A stretch of DNA of 64,000 nucleotides from Ustulina deusta (lineage: Eukaryota > Ascomycota > Sordariomycetes > Xylariales > Xylariaceae), in contig JAJNNX010000013.1 in NCBI GenBank assembly GCA_023159155.1, positions 310,001-374,000 of the forward strand, given 5' to 3'. The first letter of the stretch is position 1. Each line of letters begins with the position of its first letter. A program made the position numbers and the translations under genes. The notes beneath the pieces were generated by a model. That model made no database searches, was not told the DNA's origin, and worked only from the letters and a program-made list of their open reading frames with translations. Of the stretch, positions 11,893 through 23,999 are shown piece after piece.

Positions 11893-13475
11893 TAGCCATT
11901 TCCTAGTCTAGCTTGTTAAACAACGAGCCGTTCAAGTGGAGGGGTTCTGCCATCCATACTACACTGCAATGAGTTTAGGTAGGACGCCAGTTGCCGTTTC
12001 GAAGTACCTACCTACATGTATTCCTTGGTGGTGGAGATGCCCAGGTCAGCAGTACCTACTCACTTCCCCTCCACACACACATCCTCATCTGTTCGAGATA
12101 GTGGTTTAAGGGTGCGATCTGACCGAGTGTGATGGCTTGAGCTTGGAGCAATGGATGGTAGGGCATCTTGTTACCTCATTCCGGAGCTGGCCGAAAGGAA
12201 TGAGCGGTTCTTGAAATCGGGAGTTGCAGAATTGTATGAATGGTAGCCAGCTAATTTGCCTACACGTACGATATGGTGGTTTAGGTAGTATCTCGAGGTG
12301 CATTCCGGGGGCATGAGCTAAGGTAGATAAGTTAACGGTAATTGATTCTGACACGTTCTGAAACAGTAAGACGCAAAGCTCGAAGTAGCCCATATTTCAA
12401 TTTCGATTCCGGGCTCCGAACAGCTTCCACACGGAGTGGACGATAGAACTTTATATTCTCTCTCGCTGGTGTACAAAAATACTTGTACTTGTAGAACAGA
12501 GCTCATTATTGAGCCCGTTTGTTAGGAGCGGGAAATACTAAAATTTCCCGTGAGAGAGCTAGCCGGAAACAGCTACTTAAAGCTGATTCTTAAAAAGACA
12601 TATAGGTACGCTACAAAACACGTGTATAGGTATTGGAGATCTTGTCTCCACAGGAGTAACCGACTTATGCAGTAGCTAAGTAGATAGCACAGAAATTCAA
12701 CAAGACGGGTGGTGATGGTGTTGTACTGTTCAGACTAGGTGGTTTGATCAGGCTCGTCTGCTAGTCGTCAGAGCGTAACCATTGTAGATAGACAGACTTT
12801 ACCTAGGCAGTTGAAGTGCTGTTAGTAGGATGGTTGACAATACCTGGCTGGACACAGAAAAGGTCAAGAGTTACCTGTCGAGACCGACCTAGGTAGGTAG
12901 GAATATAGTAGACCTAACAAAATAATAATAGCCTGAAGGGCCCTTGTTAGTGTCCTACTATATACTACACTACTATGATGGTTGTTTGTGTGTTTATAGG
13001 AGCTAGGGAGTCCAATTGCTAATGGATTGAATGGAATCGGTGAAGCGTGTACTTAATTAACTAAGTACGACTATCTGTCTAAACAAGTACATTACTCACC
13101 CCATAAGGTGCCAATGCACCACGGTAGATGTATTACGACTAGGTTGCCGCCTACTCTTTCGCTGATGAAATTCCTATGCTTTACCTTCTCTTCTTGTTTT
13201 ATTGGGTGGAGGAGGATGAAAAAAGTTGGGCAACATAGCGTACTTGTAAGGAAGTAGGTGCGCTACTGGCTAAAAAGACTTGGGGTTGTTCTCAGATGAA
13301 GATGGGCTTTGCTTGGATGGGCAATGCCAGTCTATGTAACTGTGTACACAACTCCAAAGGCCTGGGCACTTCTAACCTAACTTAGGTAGGGAGGGGAGTG
13401 GTCGACTAAACACTATGATCTTTTTATTTTCTCTTGTGCAATAATGCTGTTTTAATAACATTGAATGTGTATACC

Positions 13476-13488
13476 TATATATATATAT
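13476..13488. repeat. TA dinucleotide run
   Basis: About six TA units in AT-rich noncoding DNA. Confidence 0.7.
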
Positions 13489-13520
13489 TGCAATGGTTCA
13501 AGGCTAACGAGCTGCGCTAA

Positions 13521-13540
13521 TTTGTTTGTTTGTTTGTTTT
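13521..13540. repeat. TTTG tetranucleotide repeat
   Basis: Four to five tandem TTTG units. Confidence 0.8.
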
Positions 13541-13636
13541 CTCGAGGAACCTGTCCATCACATAGACACTTTGAATACCTACCTACCTAGTATGAGGAGC
13601 AAGTTGGGGTCAAGATTGCCCTCCCAATACACTCCG

Positions 13637-13693
13637 TACCTACTCTACTACCTACCTGCTGTAGGTACCTAGCTACCAGGCAGGTACGGTACC
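13637..13693. repeat. TACCTA/TAGGTA inverted-word cluster
   Basis: Repeated TACCTA, CTACCTACC and TAGGTACCTA words in both orientations, including palindromic GGTACC cores. Confidence 0.65.
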
Positions 13694-16600
13694 ACGCTAA
13701 CTCTGAAAGAGACCAGCAGGGGCTGTCCCTGTTGAGGCGCCTGCTTGACATGACGCTAGCAGGGTCCGTCCACTTGCGATCCCTGGAGAAAAACCCAAAA
13801 ATGGCCCGCTGATCCATTCACTTTCTGCAGCGTATAGATGTAATGTATGTATGGATACAATATAGGATACATACAACTCTGTGGGTAGCAAGCTGTATAC
13901 ATATAATTATACAGCTTCACCTGAAAGTATTCTTTGCTGATCATTACAATGTAGACATACTTGTAGCACTTCATATTTTATAACAAGCATGTTGGCAATT
14001 GGGTGCAAATATAATATAGTATACATATTATGTCAAGCTGCTGATTATTAAAGGCAAGAAAACTTTGTGTGTAAAAGACTAAGTAAACCAACAGACTGGA
14101 TGGGTCAACCACTGATGCCTCATCCATACAACATTAAACAATACAGGTATATGTAGGTATATACCTAGTATACATGTGTTCAGCAACTGTTCTTAGGTAT
14201 GTAGGTATATATTCTGTGTAGCTACCTGCTCTATGTACTCACTACATTGTCAGAGTAGTGTGCACTACTTCATTGTAAAGGTGTGCAGCGCAGTCTTGTA
14301 TACCACTGGATTTGCTGTGCTCATTGTCAGACGTCTGCGCTTCCTCCCCCTGTAGGCTGCAACGCTCCATCATTCACTCGCTTGACCCACTTCGCTGCTT
14401 CATGACCTCCATCCCCAGAACAATAAGTACTGCGGTAACATTTACTACGAGATCCCTACTGGTATCTAATAGAGCCCTCGACTTTAACAAAATACAGTAC
14501 CTTGTTGCTCTGCTCTTGCAAACTTCATTGCTCTCTATATTACCTATCTAAATACACCGGATTGCTTGGCACAACTACCCCTGTGGCCTAAGCTCGCGGA
14601 CATTCTGGTCTCTGCTAATAAGGTTAATACTAAGTAAGGTACCTACCCTCCCTCATCTGTCCACTACCCACCTCTTTGCTGAACAAATCTTAGGTATTCT
14701 GGATAGGTTAGGTATCTATTGCACCCTACACTAGTGTAGTGCACACTACTTATTATATCTTCTTGTTGCAGCAAGACAAGCGTCACAGCGTTGCCTCCCG
14801 CCATACTCTTCCCCCTCAATCTCGGGCTTGTCCGTTTCCTATTTAGGCACGTAGTGAATAGCATAGCACTCTCTCGGACCCTGTTGCTAGGTTATTTTTT
14901 CCCATTGTGCTGCCTCGCGTCTCTCTGCCCCAGATAGGTCCAGGCAGGCATTGTATCCAATCACAGCCCCCCGCCATTGAAAAGGTACCGCCTACTGTAG
15001 GTACTTAGCTCTGTAGTACAGTTTAGCTAGGAGGTGCTGTAAGTTGGTATGAGAATCATACTTAACCTTTTCCCTCCTCTCTTCTCTTCTTCAAACACCA
15101 ATCCGTCAGACACTTTTGCTCGTCTACTCTATCTCTTCATTTTCAATAGTGCCCATTGCAGGATAGACGGGCTATCTCTACCAATACTCGCTTCTTTCCG
15201 AGTGTCACGCCACTGGAGAAGGCCCGCCCGTCGTTGCTCGCCCTCTTCATTCGTTTCTTACCTTCCCTGGTCCCTCTTCATCCAGCTCATCCAAGATCAC
15301 CGGTCTGGACAACGCCATACATTGAGAAGCCTGATCGCGGGGTTGCCCAAACAAACCTCCGCGCCCACCGCCGCCCGAATCGTTGTCGGTCGCACAATCA
15401 CGCGCACTATCGTCGGCCTGTCTACTGCTGCGTACACACCAAATACATATTGAGAGACACAGTGCCCAGGACAAGGCATTTGGATGCACTAGCATTGACG
15501 GTACGGTAAGTGTACCTTAGCCATTCGCTTGTGTTGGGTCATCTTGGCCAGTCAGCTTCATGTACCTGCCCGCCTGTCAATGGCTTACCGGGGGGGATCT
15601 GGGATAGACAATGGTCATTGCCCCACCCTTAGCAATTTTGGATCCCACTATTGGGGCACCCATCATTCAGAGGGCCAAGCTTGCAGAGACGGCCCTGCTT
15701 GGCTGAGGGTATTCCTCGTGTACCTAGCCCAGACCAGGTCCTGGTTCCCGCTCCCTTTCTCCCGCTACCACTGCCGCTCTCTCTTACGCACCCACCATCC
15801 ATCCCATCACTACCACCGCCATTACTGTTACTGCTTGCTACCACATCATACGCCTTCAAGCGTCTGTCTGCCTTTCGATTCTCTGTCTCTTTTCCTCCCT
15901 TCCCATCTCTCTCGTTCTCCCGCATTCAGATCTGCCGTTTCCTCCGATCGTGCGCTCAATCTAACAATTGCCCGCTGCATGTCGACTGTAAATACTCCAC
16001 CTCTTTTTTCTTTGCTCCCTGTTATCATCTGACTGGCCTAGCACCCCATTTTCGCCTGTTGTCAACTTGCGCTGACTTGTCCTCGAGATTGTCTGGCAGA
16101 TTAGATGTTCCGTTTCAGCCTGGACGCATTCTAAGCCGTATCTTCTTGACATAAACAGTCACCACGGCATTCTCTCAACTTTGACCCGTGTTGAGTGTAC
16201 TCAACATAAATTTTGGCTGCCTCGACAATTTCCCACCCATACGGCCATAGAGACCATACTCGGCTTCGAGTTGCCTCTTTTTCGGCGCCTCCGAATCCAA
16301 GTGTATTCACACCTTCCCACTATCACGAACCCCCTCGGGTCTTCTCGCCGACTCGCTATAGGTACATGATGGTATGATCGCCCACCTGGGAACAACATCA
16401 TCAACATCTGGCGCTCTACGACCTCTTGAACCTATTTCAAGCCTGGGCTCTGAGTGTCCCTTTGAGCGATACCTCCACCTCTGGCGCACCGCCGACGCTG
16501 CCACTAACGGTCACACCACATTCCGGACCAAGTTACGCTATATGGAACTGGTCGGGTATTGACAGGTAACCCTACGGCTCTTATCGGGGTATTGCTTGGG

Positions 16601-16750
16601 TCTCACCCTTCAAGACTGGGGTACACGTGAACTAAGAGTGCCTGCTCGAGGGTCTTCTGCCCGTCTTACGGTTGATTGATAACGACAGACCCCTGATCTC
16701 ACTCGTATTCTTCCTCCGAGACTTGACTAAACCACTGCGCTTTCGCGGCT

Positions 16751-19700
16751 ATGGCCGCCAATATACAACAAATGGGCGCTGGCGGGACCCTTCGCCGGCC
16801 GCACCAGCAGCAACTTTCACAAGTCCTCTATGCTCAAATAATGACCCAGACTGTTCCCACTACCGGTTGGCATGGTTCTGTTTCCCCCAATATGCGAGTG
16901 GGCCATGCGATGAACATGTAAGCTAACAATCCGCATGAATTTACTCCCGTTGGCTTTAGGAAGGAAAACATGCTCACTTTTCTTAGTGTGACCAATTCTT
17001 TTCTAGCCATGCCACAGGCTGACAGCACCCAAGTAATCAGCGTGGGGCTAACATACGAACGAGATGCCTTTACAACATCACCAGATAAGGTGAGTGATTA
17101 CGGTGATGTGATCTACAATATGACTATAAGGAGATGCTGATTTCTCTAGGCTACATACGAAGCAAGAGTCCTGACACGTGTGAATGAGCTATTTAGAAAG
17201 CGACAGGCGAATGAGCAGAATATACATCATGGCCTGACTGCTCAGGCAGCGGCTCAGGCTCAGGCTCAGGCTCAGGCTCAAAATCAAGCACAAATGATGA
17301 TGAATCAGAATATGCAGATGAGAGGTATGGGCCAGCCATTGCAGCAAGGCTTTCAGAATCTTCAACAGCAGATGCAACAGTCTCCTATCAGCCAACAAGG
17401 CCAGCCGAACATGGGCGTAAGCAATCCCAACAGCCTTTCCATGAATCCTAACCAGCAAGTAATGCAAACCGGGGGACAAATGCGTCCTCAAATGACAATG
17501 CAAGCTGGTATGGCGAGTCTATCACCTCAAGACCGAATAAAAGTCAACCAACTCGCCATTTCAAAATTTAACTCAATAATTGAGCCAAACCGAAGCCAAT
17601 ATCGGGCGGCGGTACAGCAGAAATTTGGGCCTCAGGTGGTAGCTCAGTTGCAGCAAGAGAAGATAGATCCGCTTTTGTACTTCTTTCAATCCCAGGTTCA
17701 GGCCCAGATATTACAGAGCGCATCAAAAGGCCAGGCCGGCGTAAATCAACAGGGGATGCAGATGCAAGTTCATCAGCAGCGATCAATGAACCAGCCCGGT
17801 CAACAGCTGCCGACTGGACCGAACGGAGAATTCGGTCCTTTCGCAAATGTGGAAAGTATCATGAATCAGCAGAAGGCGGGGTTGATGGCCCAAGAAGCAG
17901 GCCAGATGGTCGTCCCAGCCAGCAACGGTGCAGGTCGCAATGCAACACCACAACCTATCGGCTCGCTACCTGGCCCTAACCAAGGAGCCGGTCAGCCTGC
18001 CATGCCACACCAAATGCAGCAACCATTCAATCCTCATCAGCCGGCTCAGCAGCAGTTAAAGATGGACCAGAGAGCAGCTCAGACCCAGGCTCAGATCCGA
18101 GCACAAGCCCAAGCGAAGCAGATGCAAGGTCAACCTGGCGGTCTGAATGGTCCGGGAGGCGCCTCGCAAAGTCCTGCAATGAACACATTAAACGCCCCAG
18201 TGCGCCGGACACCCATGGGCATTGGCCAGACCGATGGCCATCCACAAATCGGCCAAGGTAATGTGCCGTTCGGACAACAGATGATGGATCCTCGATTTAA
18301 TCAGACAGGTCAACGGACACCAATGGGCCCTAACGGCAATATGAATAGAAACCAAATGCTACACAGCATACTGGCACAAATGCCTCCGGAAACTAGACAA
18401 CAGATCATGAATCTGCCTCAAGAAAAGGTCCCCGAAACAATCCTGAGGTGGAATGCCTCTCGAGGAGGTGGGCAGATGCCTGGCCGTCCTCAGCCGCAAA
18501 TTGGTCAATTAGGTCCTGGAAACCCCATTGCCCAGTCGATGACCCAGTTTACCACAGGAAACAACGTTGGCCAGCATCCCAATCTTGGTATGCCAATGAA
18601 TCAGCAGAGCCAACTGATGATGCAACAACAGATTAATCAGCTACGCAATCCTAATGCGCCCCAAGGCCCCATGGATCGGAATACATTGATGGATAATATG
18701 GTCATACCTCCCAGGATTCTAGAACAACTGCGACTGACCCCACAGCAAGCAGCTGAACTCAAAAAATGGGGCCAGCTTAAACAGTGGATGGCTCAAAGGA
18801 ATCCAGCTCAACAAACAATAAACAGCCTGCTCAACCTTCAGAACGCGCAGTTCCAAAGCTACTTGAAGGCAAATTCAGGGCTCGCCGCCGCTGCAAATTC
18901 ACAGCCTCCTCAGGCTAATCTACCACAGCAGGGCATCCATCCCAATGGTCAGCCGACTCCCCAAATGGGTCAGCCTACGCCAACTATACCTGGTGCCAAT
19001 CAAACCATCGCCATTACTCCTCAAGAATTACAGAGTGCTAAGAAACACGACAAGTTTAAAGGTTGGCCCGACGAAAGAATTCGACAGATGCTATTGCAGA
19101 TGAAAATGCAAGCATTAAAGAATCGGGCAGCGGGTCAAATGCCCGGTCCGCAAGCTCAGGTACCTCAAGTATCACAACCAAGTCACGCGTCGGCAGCACC
19201 AGCTTTACAGTCAGCGAACGGGGTCGCCGCGCCACAAAGACAGCAGAATGTGGGACCCGAAACCAGCACAGCCAGCCCGATGGTACAGGGGCGAAATATC
19301 AAACCGCCTCAGAATAACCATGCTGCGCCAAATGTGGCCGTGGCACCTACGGCAAAGGCTGGCACTAAGCGGCCTATGCCGGATGATGCAGCCGAAGGAC
19401 CCAACCCCTCTCGTACCCCTATCCAACGACCACATTCACAGCAACCTCATGCTCCACCCCAAATACCTCATCTAACCCCTGAACAGCTCGCCACCATGAC
19501 CCCAGAGCAACGGCAGAAATACGAAGCCATGGTGAAGAGTCGGCAATCAGCACAAAGTGCTCAGATGTCCGATGAGATGCTACGTCTCAAGGCCATTGGT
19601 CAGGAGCAACACCAAGCAGGAATGAAAGAGCAATTGCCTGATATACCTATGACCCCGGAGCAATATCAAGACATGGCACAGAAGGTTCAAGCCATGTGTG

Positions 19701-21249
19701 GTGAGATGAACAAGATTAGCAAAGTCCTAGGCCGGTGGTATGCTGCGACCCACGACGACGTGCGTGCTAGGTTGTTCTTCAAGCTGGTAAGTCTTTGATT
19801 CAACGACTATTTTGATTTTTAGGCTAACATCTGTAGCGCATGCGCCTGGTCAAGCAATACGCCGATGGCGAGAAAATGTCTGTACTGAGAGATAAGTTTT
19901 CGATAACACCAGTAGATCTGGACAGCATGAGGGGGATGCTTGAGAGTGTGGTTAAGGACTTGCAAACATATTTCCCGGGTATGATGAGGAAGAATCCGAG
20001 CCAACAGAATGCATCGGAGCCAGCAGCACCTCAGGGAGTGTCTACTCGCCCGGGCGCCCCGACCACCCAGCCCGCGCCACTTAATGCCGCAAATCTCGAG
20101 AAGCAGACACAAGCCTTCATGAAAATGCACCAAAGGAATAACAGCAAGGCCGGACAACCACCAGCGGCACCAACCACTGCACAGCCCCCGTTCCCAATCG
20201 GAGCGCAATCGCCTGATGGTCAGCCGATGTATGCGGGAAAGCCTGCGGTAACGCAAGAGAGTCTTCAACTGCCTGCACGCAAACGGCCTAAAACTGAGGC
20301 TAAAGCTGGGACGGGCCCTAGCCAGAATGGATCAAGTGCAAATGCGTCGCCACAGGTGCAGAAATTGTCGTCCCCTGAGATGACTAAGCGACAAGCAGCT
20401 GCTGATGCAAGACAAGCACCCAAATTCATATGCTCGGATCAATACTGTGAGTTCCATATCATCGGGTTCCCAACCGAAGACGCACTACGCAAGCATATGG
20501 ATGAAGAGCACAACAAGCCTGCGGAAGATCCCATCAAGTTCGCTACGGATGGTCTTGCCGAAGTACTTGGCTTGGATGCAAATGGCAAGGTCAAGAAAAC
20601 ACCTACTGCAGGTGGTAATATCCAATCACCGGTGGATACATCCAAACACATCCAAACGCCAACTGGTAGAGTAGAGCTAGCAAACTCACGAGACGCTCCC
20701 ATGAAGAGACAAGGAAGCACAACAGGGCCAAAGCCAAACGAACTAATCAAGACGATTGCGGGTAAAGCGGGTACGCCAAAGACTGATTTGGGATCGAAGG
20801 CTGTGGATGGCGCAACTCCCATTACGGCAGCTACTGGCGGCGCTGGTCCACAAACGGCAGGTGGCGAACTCATAGGAACTACCATTGACCCTCAAGAGTT
20901 GCTGTCAGGTGTCACTGGCCTCGAGATGGGTGGTGATGGCGCGATACTTGACATGAACGTGTACCGAGCGATTACACCCAATGACACGCCAGAATCCATC
21001 AAGGATAGCGCGTCATCCGAGCCGAACAGCGACGTGTCGGAAGGTGTTGCCCTAAACGTCACATTGGACATGGGATTTGGTACATGGGATCCGTTTGCCT
21101 TGGGCCAGGAAACAACAAATATGGACTTCGGAAGCGCGGACAACTTGCCAGGTCTGCCATATCCAGGGTTCGCATGGGATGAAGTTCACCCAGATTTTGA
21201 CAAGCCCTTCGTTTTAGACACGTCGTTCTTCTCACTAGACGCATCATGA
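16751..21249 (+). CDS. MED15: Mediator subunit 15 (Gal11-like) with N-terminal KIX domain
   Basis: Tail-module subunit of Mediator that binds transcriptional activators. Exons are 16751-16917, 16987-17089, 17150-19786 and 19837-21249, giving 1439 residues; all junctions have GT-AG ends and continuous phase. Residues about 38-95 (from GWHGSVSPNMRVGHAMN through LTYERDAF to RVNELFRKRQ) fit the fungal Med15 KIX helices. The middle is extremely Gln/Pro/Met-rich, with a (CAGGCT)n Gln-Ala repeat at about 17243-17278. A C-x4-C-x15-H-x4-H zinc-finger-like motif lies at about residues 1168-1194 (FICSDQYC...HMDEEH). The C-terminus is acidic and aromatic (WDEVHPDFDKPF). The name rests on KIX plus composition and length; a different Gln-rich coactivator is less likely. 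Confidence 0.85.
17243..17278. repeat. In-frame CAGGCT hexanucleotide repeat
   Basis: Tandem CAGGCT units coding for alternating Gln-Ala inside the Med15 gene. Such tracts are often length-polymorphic. Confidence 0.8.
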
Positions 21250-23999
21250 TCAGATAAGTTATATACACACACTACTGTTTTCGACAGGCATGGATAAAAC
21301 ACGGCAAGGATGGCTAGGGTTTGGGTTTACAGCATCTGGACGCTTCTAAATTTACGAGATACCACGACGCTCAAAGAAGGGATATGGCGGAATCATGGAG
21401 GATTCTTTGATTTTCATGGAGACTGAGGGTGCCATTTGGCGTTTAGGGGGACATGCTTTCTACCGGACTATGTCCGCCGTACATGTTGGTAATGCATGTC
21501 AGAAGTAGTCTGTGAAGCAATCAAGCAAGCGGGACAGCCTACTTAAGAATTAGCTTTCGGCGACATTGAGGGCACACCGGGGTGTTTATTTATTTGGATG
21601 GTCGGCGAAGTGGACATGTATAGACAGTGGCTCCGAGCGTTATATCAGCGATACCCACCAAGAGACTCAAAAGTTTTTGATCAGCTTTTTCTATTTTTGT
21701 TATTTTTGGTACTCTGATGAAGAAACTTATGCGTTGTAGTGCCAGTAGGGTCTTGATGATGATGGCTATTGTCTAGAAACACACCTCCATGTAGATAATG
21801 CCTGTACTATACCTCATGCATGGTACTTCTCCAAGTGGGCCAAGGCACAGAAAAGGTATCATTCCATTGGCTAAAGAACCATAAGCCGTTGGGGACTGAG
21901 CTGGAAGAACCCTTGTAGTATTTTAGTGGATTCACGGTTCTTGCTAGGCAGCAAGCAAGCAAGCAACCTTGAGCCCCTTCGGCTCGGCTCTTCTGACGAT
22001 GAGTGATCTTCAGGGTCCTCCTGCACGCTGACGTGTGGCATCATTTCTACCGAAACTTTCCCACGAATAAAGAAATTCAGGCTTTCTTGTGATTGACCAT
22101 GGAGGTATGATTTACTGGCGGAAAGATGGAGTCAATGTAGAATGGATCTGAACAGTACATACATTTGCAATATTGGGGTGATTCGATTCGTCGGAATTCG
22201 TGACAGAACCAACGCATTAAACAAAGTAAGGGAGCCTGCGCTGGCTTTTAGTGCAAATGACGGGGCTGTGTTGTGCCGCAGATCCATCTATCTCCTGTAG
22301 GCCAGGGCTGTCTGTGGCGACGGCGATGAATCAGCTGGAGAATAGAAAAAGGCAGCCTTGTTCACCACGTGTTCGCCATGCCTGTGTATATCATATATGT
22401 AGGTAGTCGGTGTATCTGTAACAGCGCAGTACCTACATGAGGGATGCAGCGCGTTTTCCCTTGGCAGATCAGATGCAAGATCCTCTACATACGCTACCCT
22501 ACACTAATTGACGGCCTAGCTACTTCTGTCACATGGCGCGAGGACGGACGGTTGCGCGACTTCTCTCGACACGCGGGTCAGCTGGGTCTGCATTCTGCAG
22601 TGTCGCTGCTGCGGGTAAGCAGGCGGAGAGAAGGGGGGGAGAAGAAGAGAGATTTCGCCTCGACCCCGTTGTTTCGCCGTAACGTTGGCGTCGGGTTTTT
22701 AGGTAAACCTAGATGCATTAGAAAGATACCGAGGCTCCCTCAATCGAGCTGTTATCTATCTACCTATCTATCTAAGTACCTACCAGTACCTATCTAGATA
22801 ATTTCGGTATTGGTTCCATCCATGTGATAGGCTTTGTTTTGGGTTCGAGTCGGGTGCCGATTACCTACCTGCTTACTTACGTAACACGGTGCCCGCACAT
22901 GGATATTCCGAGTACCTACACCAAGCACCCGGAGACGTCATGGGGGTGCTAGTAAATGCGGGGGGTCTGCGACGAAGTTGGAGAGATGTTGAAAAAGACT
23001 GGGTCGGATTGATCGACAATCTTTTGTTGAAACGCCAGTACGGCAGCCATATTCAGCGATAGCGAACTCTGCCAGCGCCCATTGATTGAACTGGAGAGAC
23101 GAAGGAGACTGGGTGGGCACTTGTTCATGGCGAGGTCGTGATCGAAAGCGACAATCTACTAGCTCTCCACCAATAGTGGCTGGTATGAGATGTTAGTACC
23201 TTGTGTATCAATTTCATCCTTGCGCGCTCGCTCATTCATTGAGATATACACTCATCCTATGCATCCTATGCATGTTTCCGTTGTCACGACGCATTCTCTG
23301 GAAGCTGGGTGTGGTAGCACCTATATACAATCAGACCCCGCCACGTCGGCCAACTAATTGCAAAGACATTAGGGATCCAGCGTTCGGATTGAGGGTAAGG
23401 CAAGTTCACTGCTTGCAACAACGCGAGTTGAACTTGGAGGTGATTATATGGGAAGGCGTATTGGCACAAAGCATGACATACTAAAACATTTACTTTAAAT
23501 ATGCGAGGAATAGGGATGATGCAACCAATTAATCCTTCATGTTGCTGTGTACACTATTCAGCGTAACAGGCAACTAATCAATAAATAAATACAGTGTGAA
23601 TCCCGCCTCCCTGCTGCACACTGTACATCATGACGCGGGACCCCCCAGTGACGCGCTGCAAGCCAGCCATTGTCTCTACTAGGTAGACTAGGGTCTATAC
23701 ATACATAACTGACGATATCTCTCATCCCCAACCACATTGAGCTTAATATTTCCAGATTATTTCACTCTCTGTATGTCTTAGTATAGACGCGTCTTTTCCC
23801 CTTCTGCGACGCTTCTGTGGCTCACGTTCGTTTTTACCTTTTCACCTCACTTGTCCAAGTCTCCAAGTCTCTCAAGTATATAGATCGAACCGATCTACAA
23901 CCCCACGCTTCCACACTTACACGATTTGGGGGCACTTTCCCCAGACTGGAGATAGGGTTAACGTCGAGCGCTGTCTGTATCCAGCTCGAATAGAAGACA
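21250..23999. other. Intergenic, 2.75 kb
   Basis: The first part is the Med15 3' flank. A TACCTA-type cluster lies at about 22754-22800 and another at 22862-22882. A frame at 22444-22797 has no recognisable domain. The last 250 bases before 24000 are pyrimidine-rich, as expected for the promoter and leader of the next gene. Confidence 0.6.
22754..22800. repeat. CTAT/CTAC simple repeat cluster
   Basis: Degenerate CTATC, CTACC and AGTACC words in tandem, the same sequence family as the clusters at 11.8, 13.6 and 25.8 kb. Confidence 0.65.

Larger units (their letters stand above)
8219..16750. other. 8.5-kb gene-poor block and long leader of Med15
   Basis: No frame here shows a recognisable domain or convincing coding composition. 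Roughly 8.6-14.9 kb is AT-leaning sequence with many TACCTA/TAGGTA words, CACG and TTTG microsatellites and frequent stops in all frames. From about 15.05 to 16.75 kb the plus strand becomes pyrimidine-rich (runs of CTTCTC, TCCCTCT), as fungal promoters and 5' leaders do, ending at the Med15 start. Several small upstream ATGs occur in this part. It may hold noncoding transcripts, but nothing in the sequence proves one. Confidence 0.55.

Noticed and set aside
15529..16154. Two overlapping 167-codon plus-strand frames
   Set aside because: Their Pro/Ser/His/Leu bias comes from pyrimidine-rich DNA in two frames at once; no domain or conserved motif.
22444..22797. 117-codon plus-strand frame
   Set aside because: Runs into TACCTA-type simple repeat coding for a Tyr/Leu/Ser tail; no leader, domain or intron signals.
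22838..22860. GGTTCGAGTCGGG resembling a tRNA B-box
   Set aside because: No paired T-stem, no A-box at the right distance and no T-run terminator after it.
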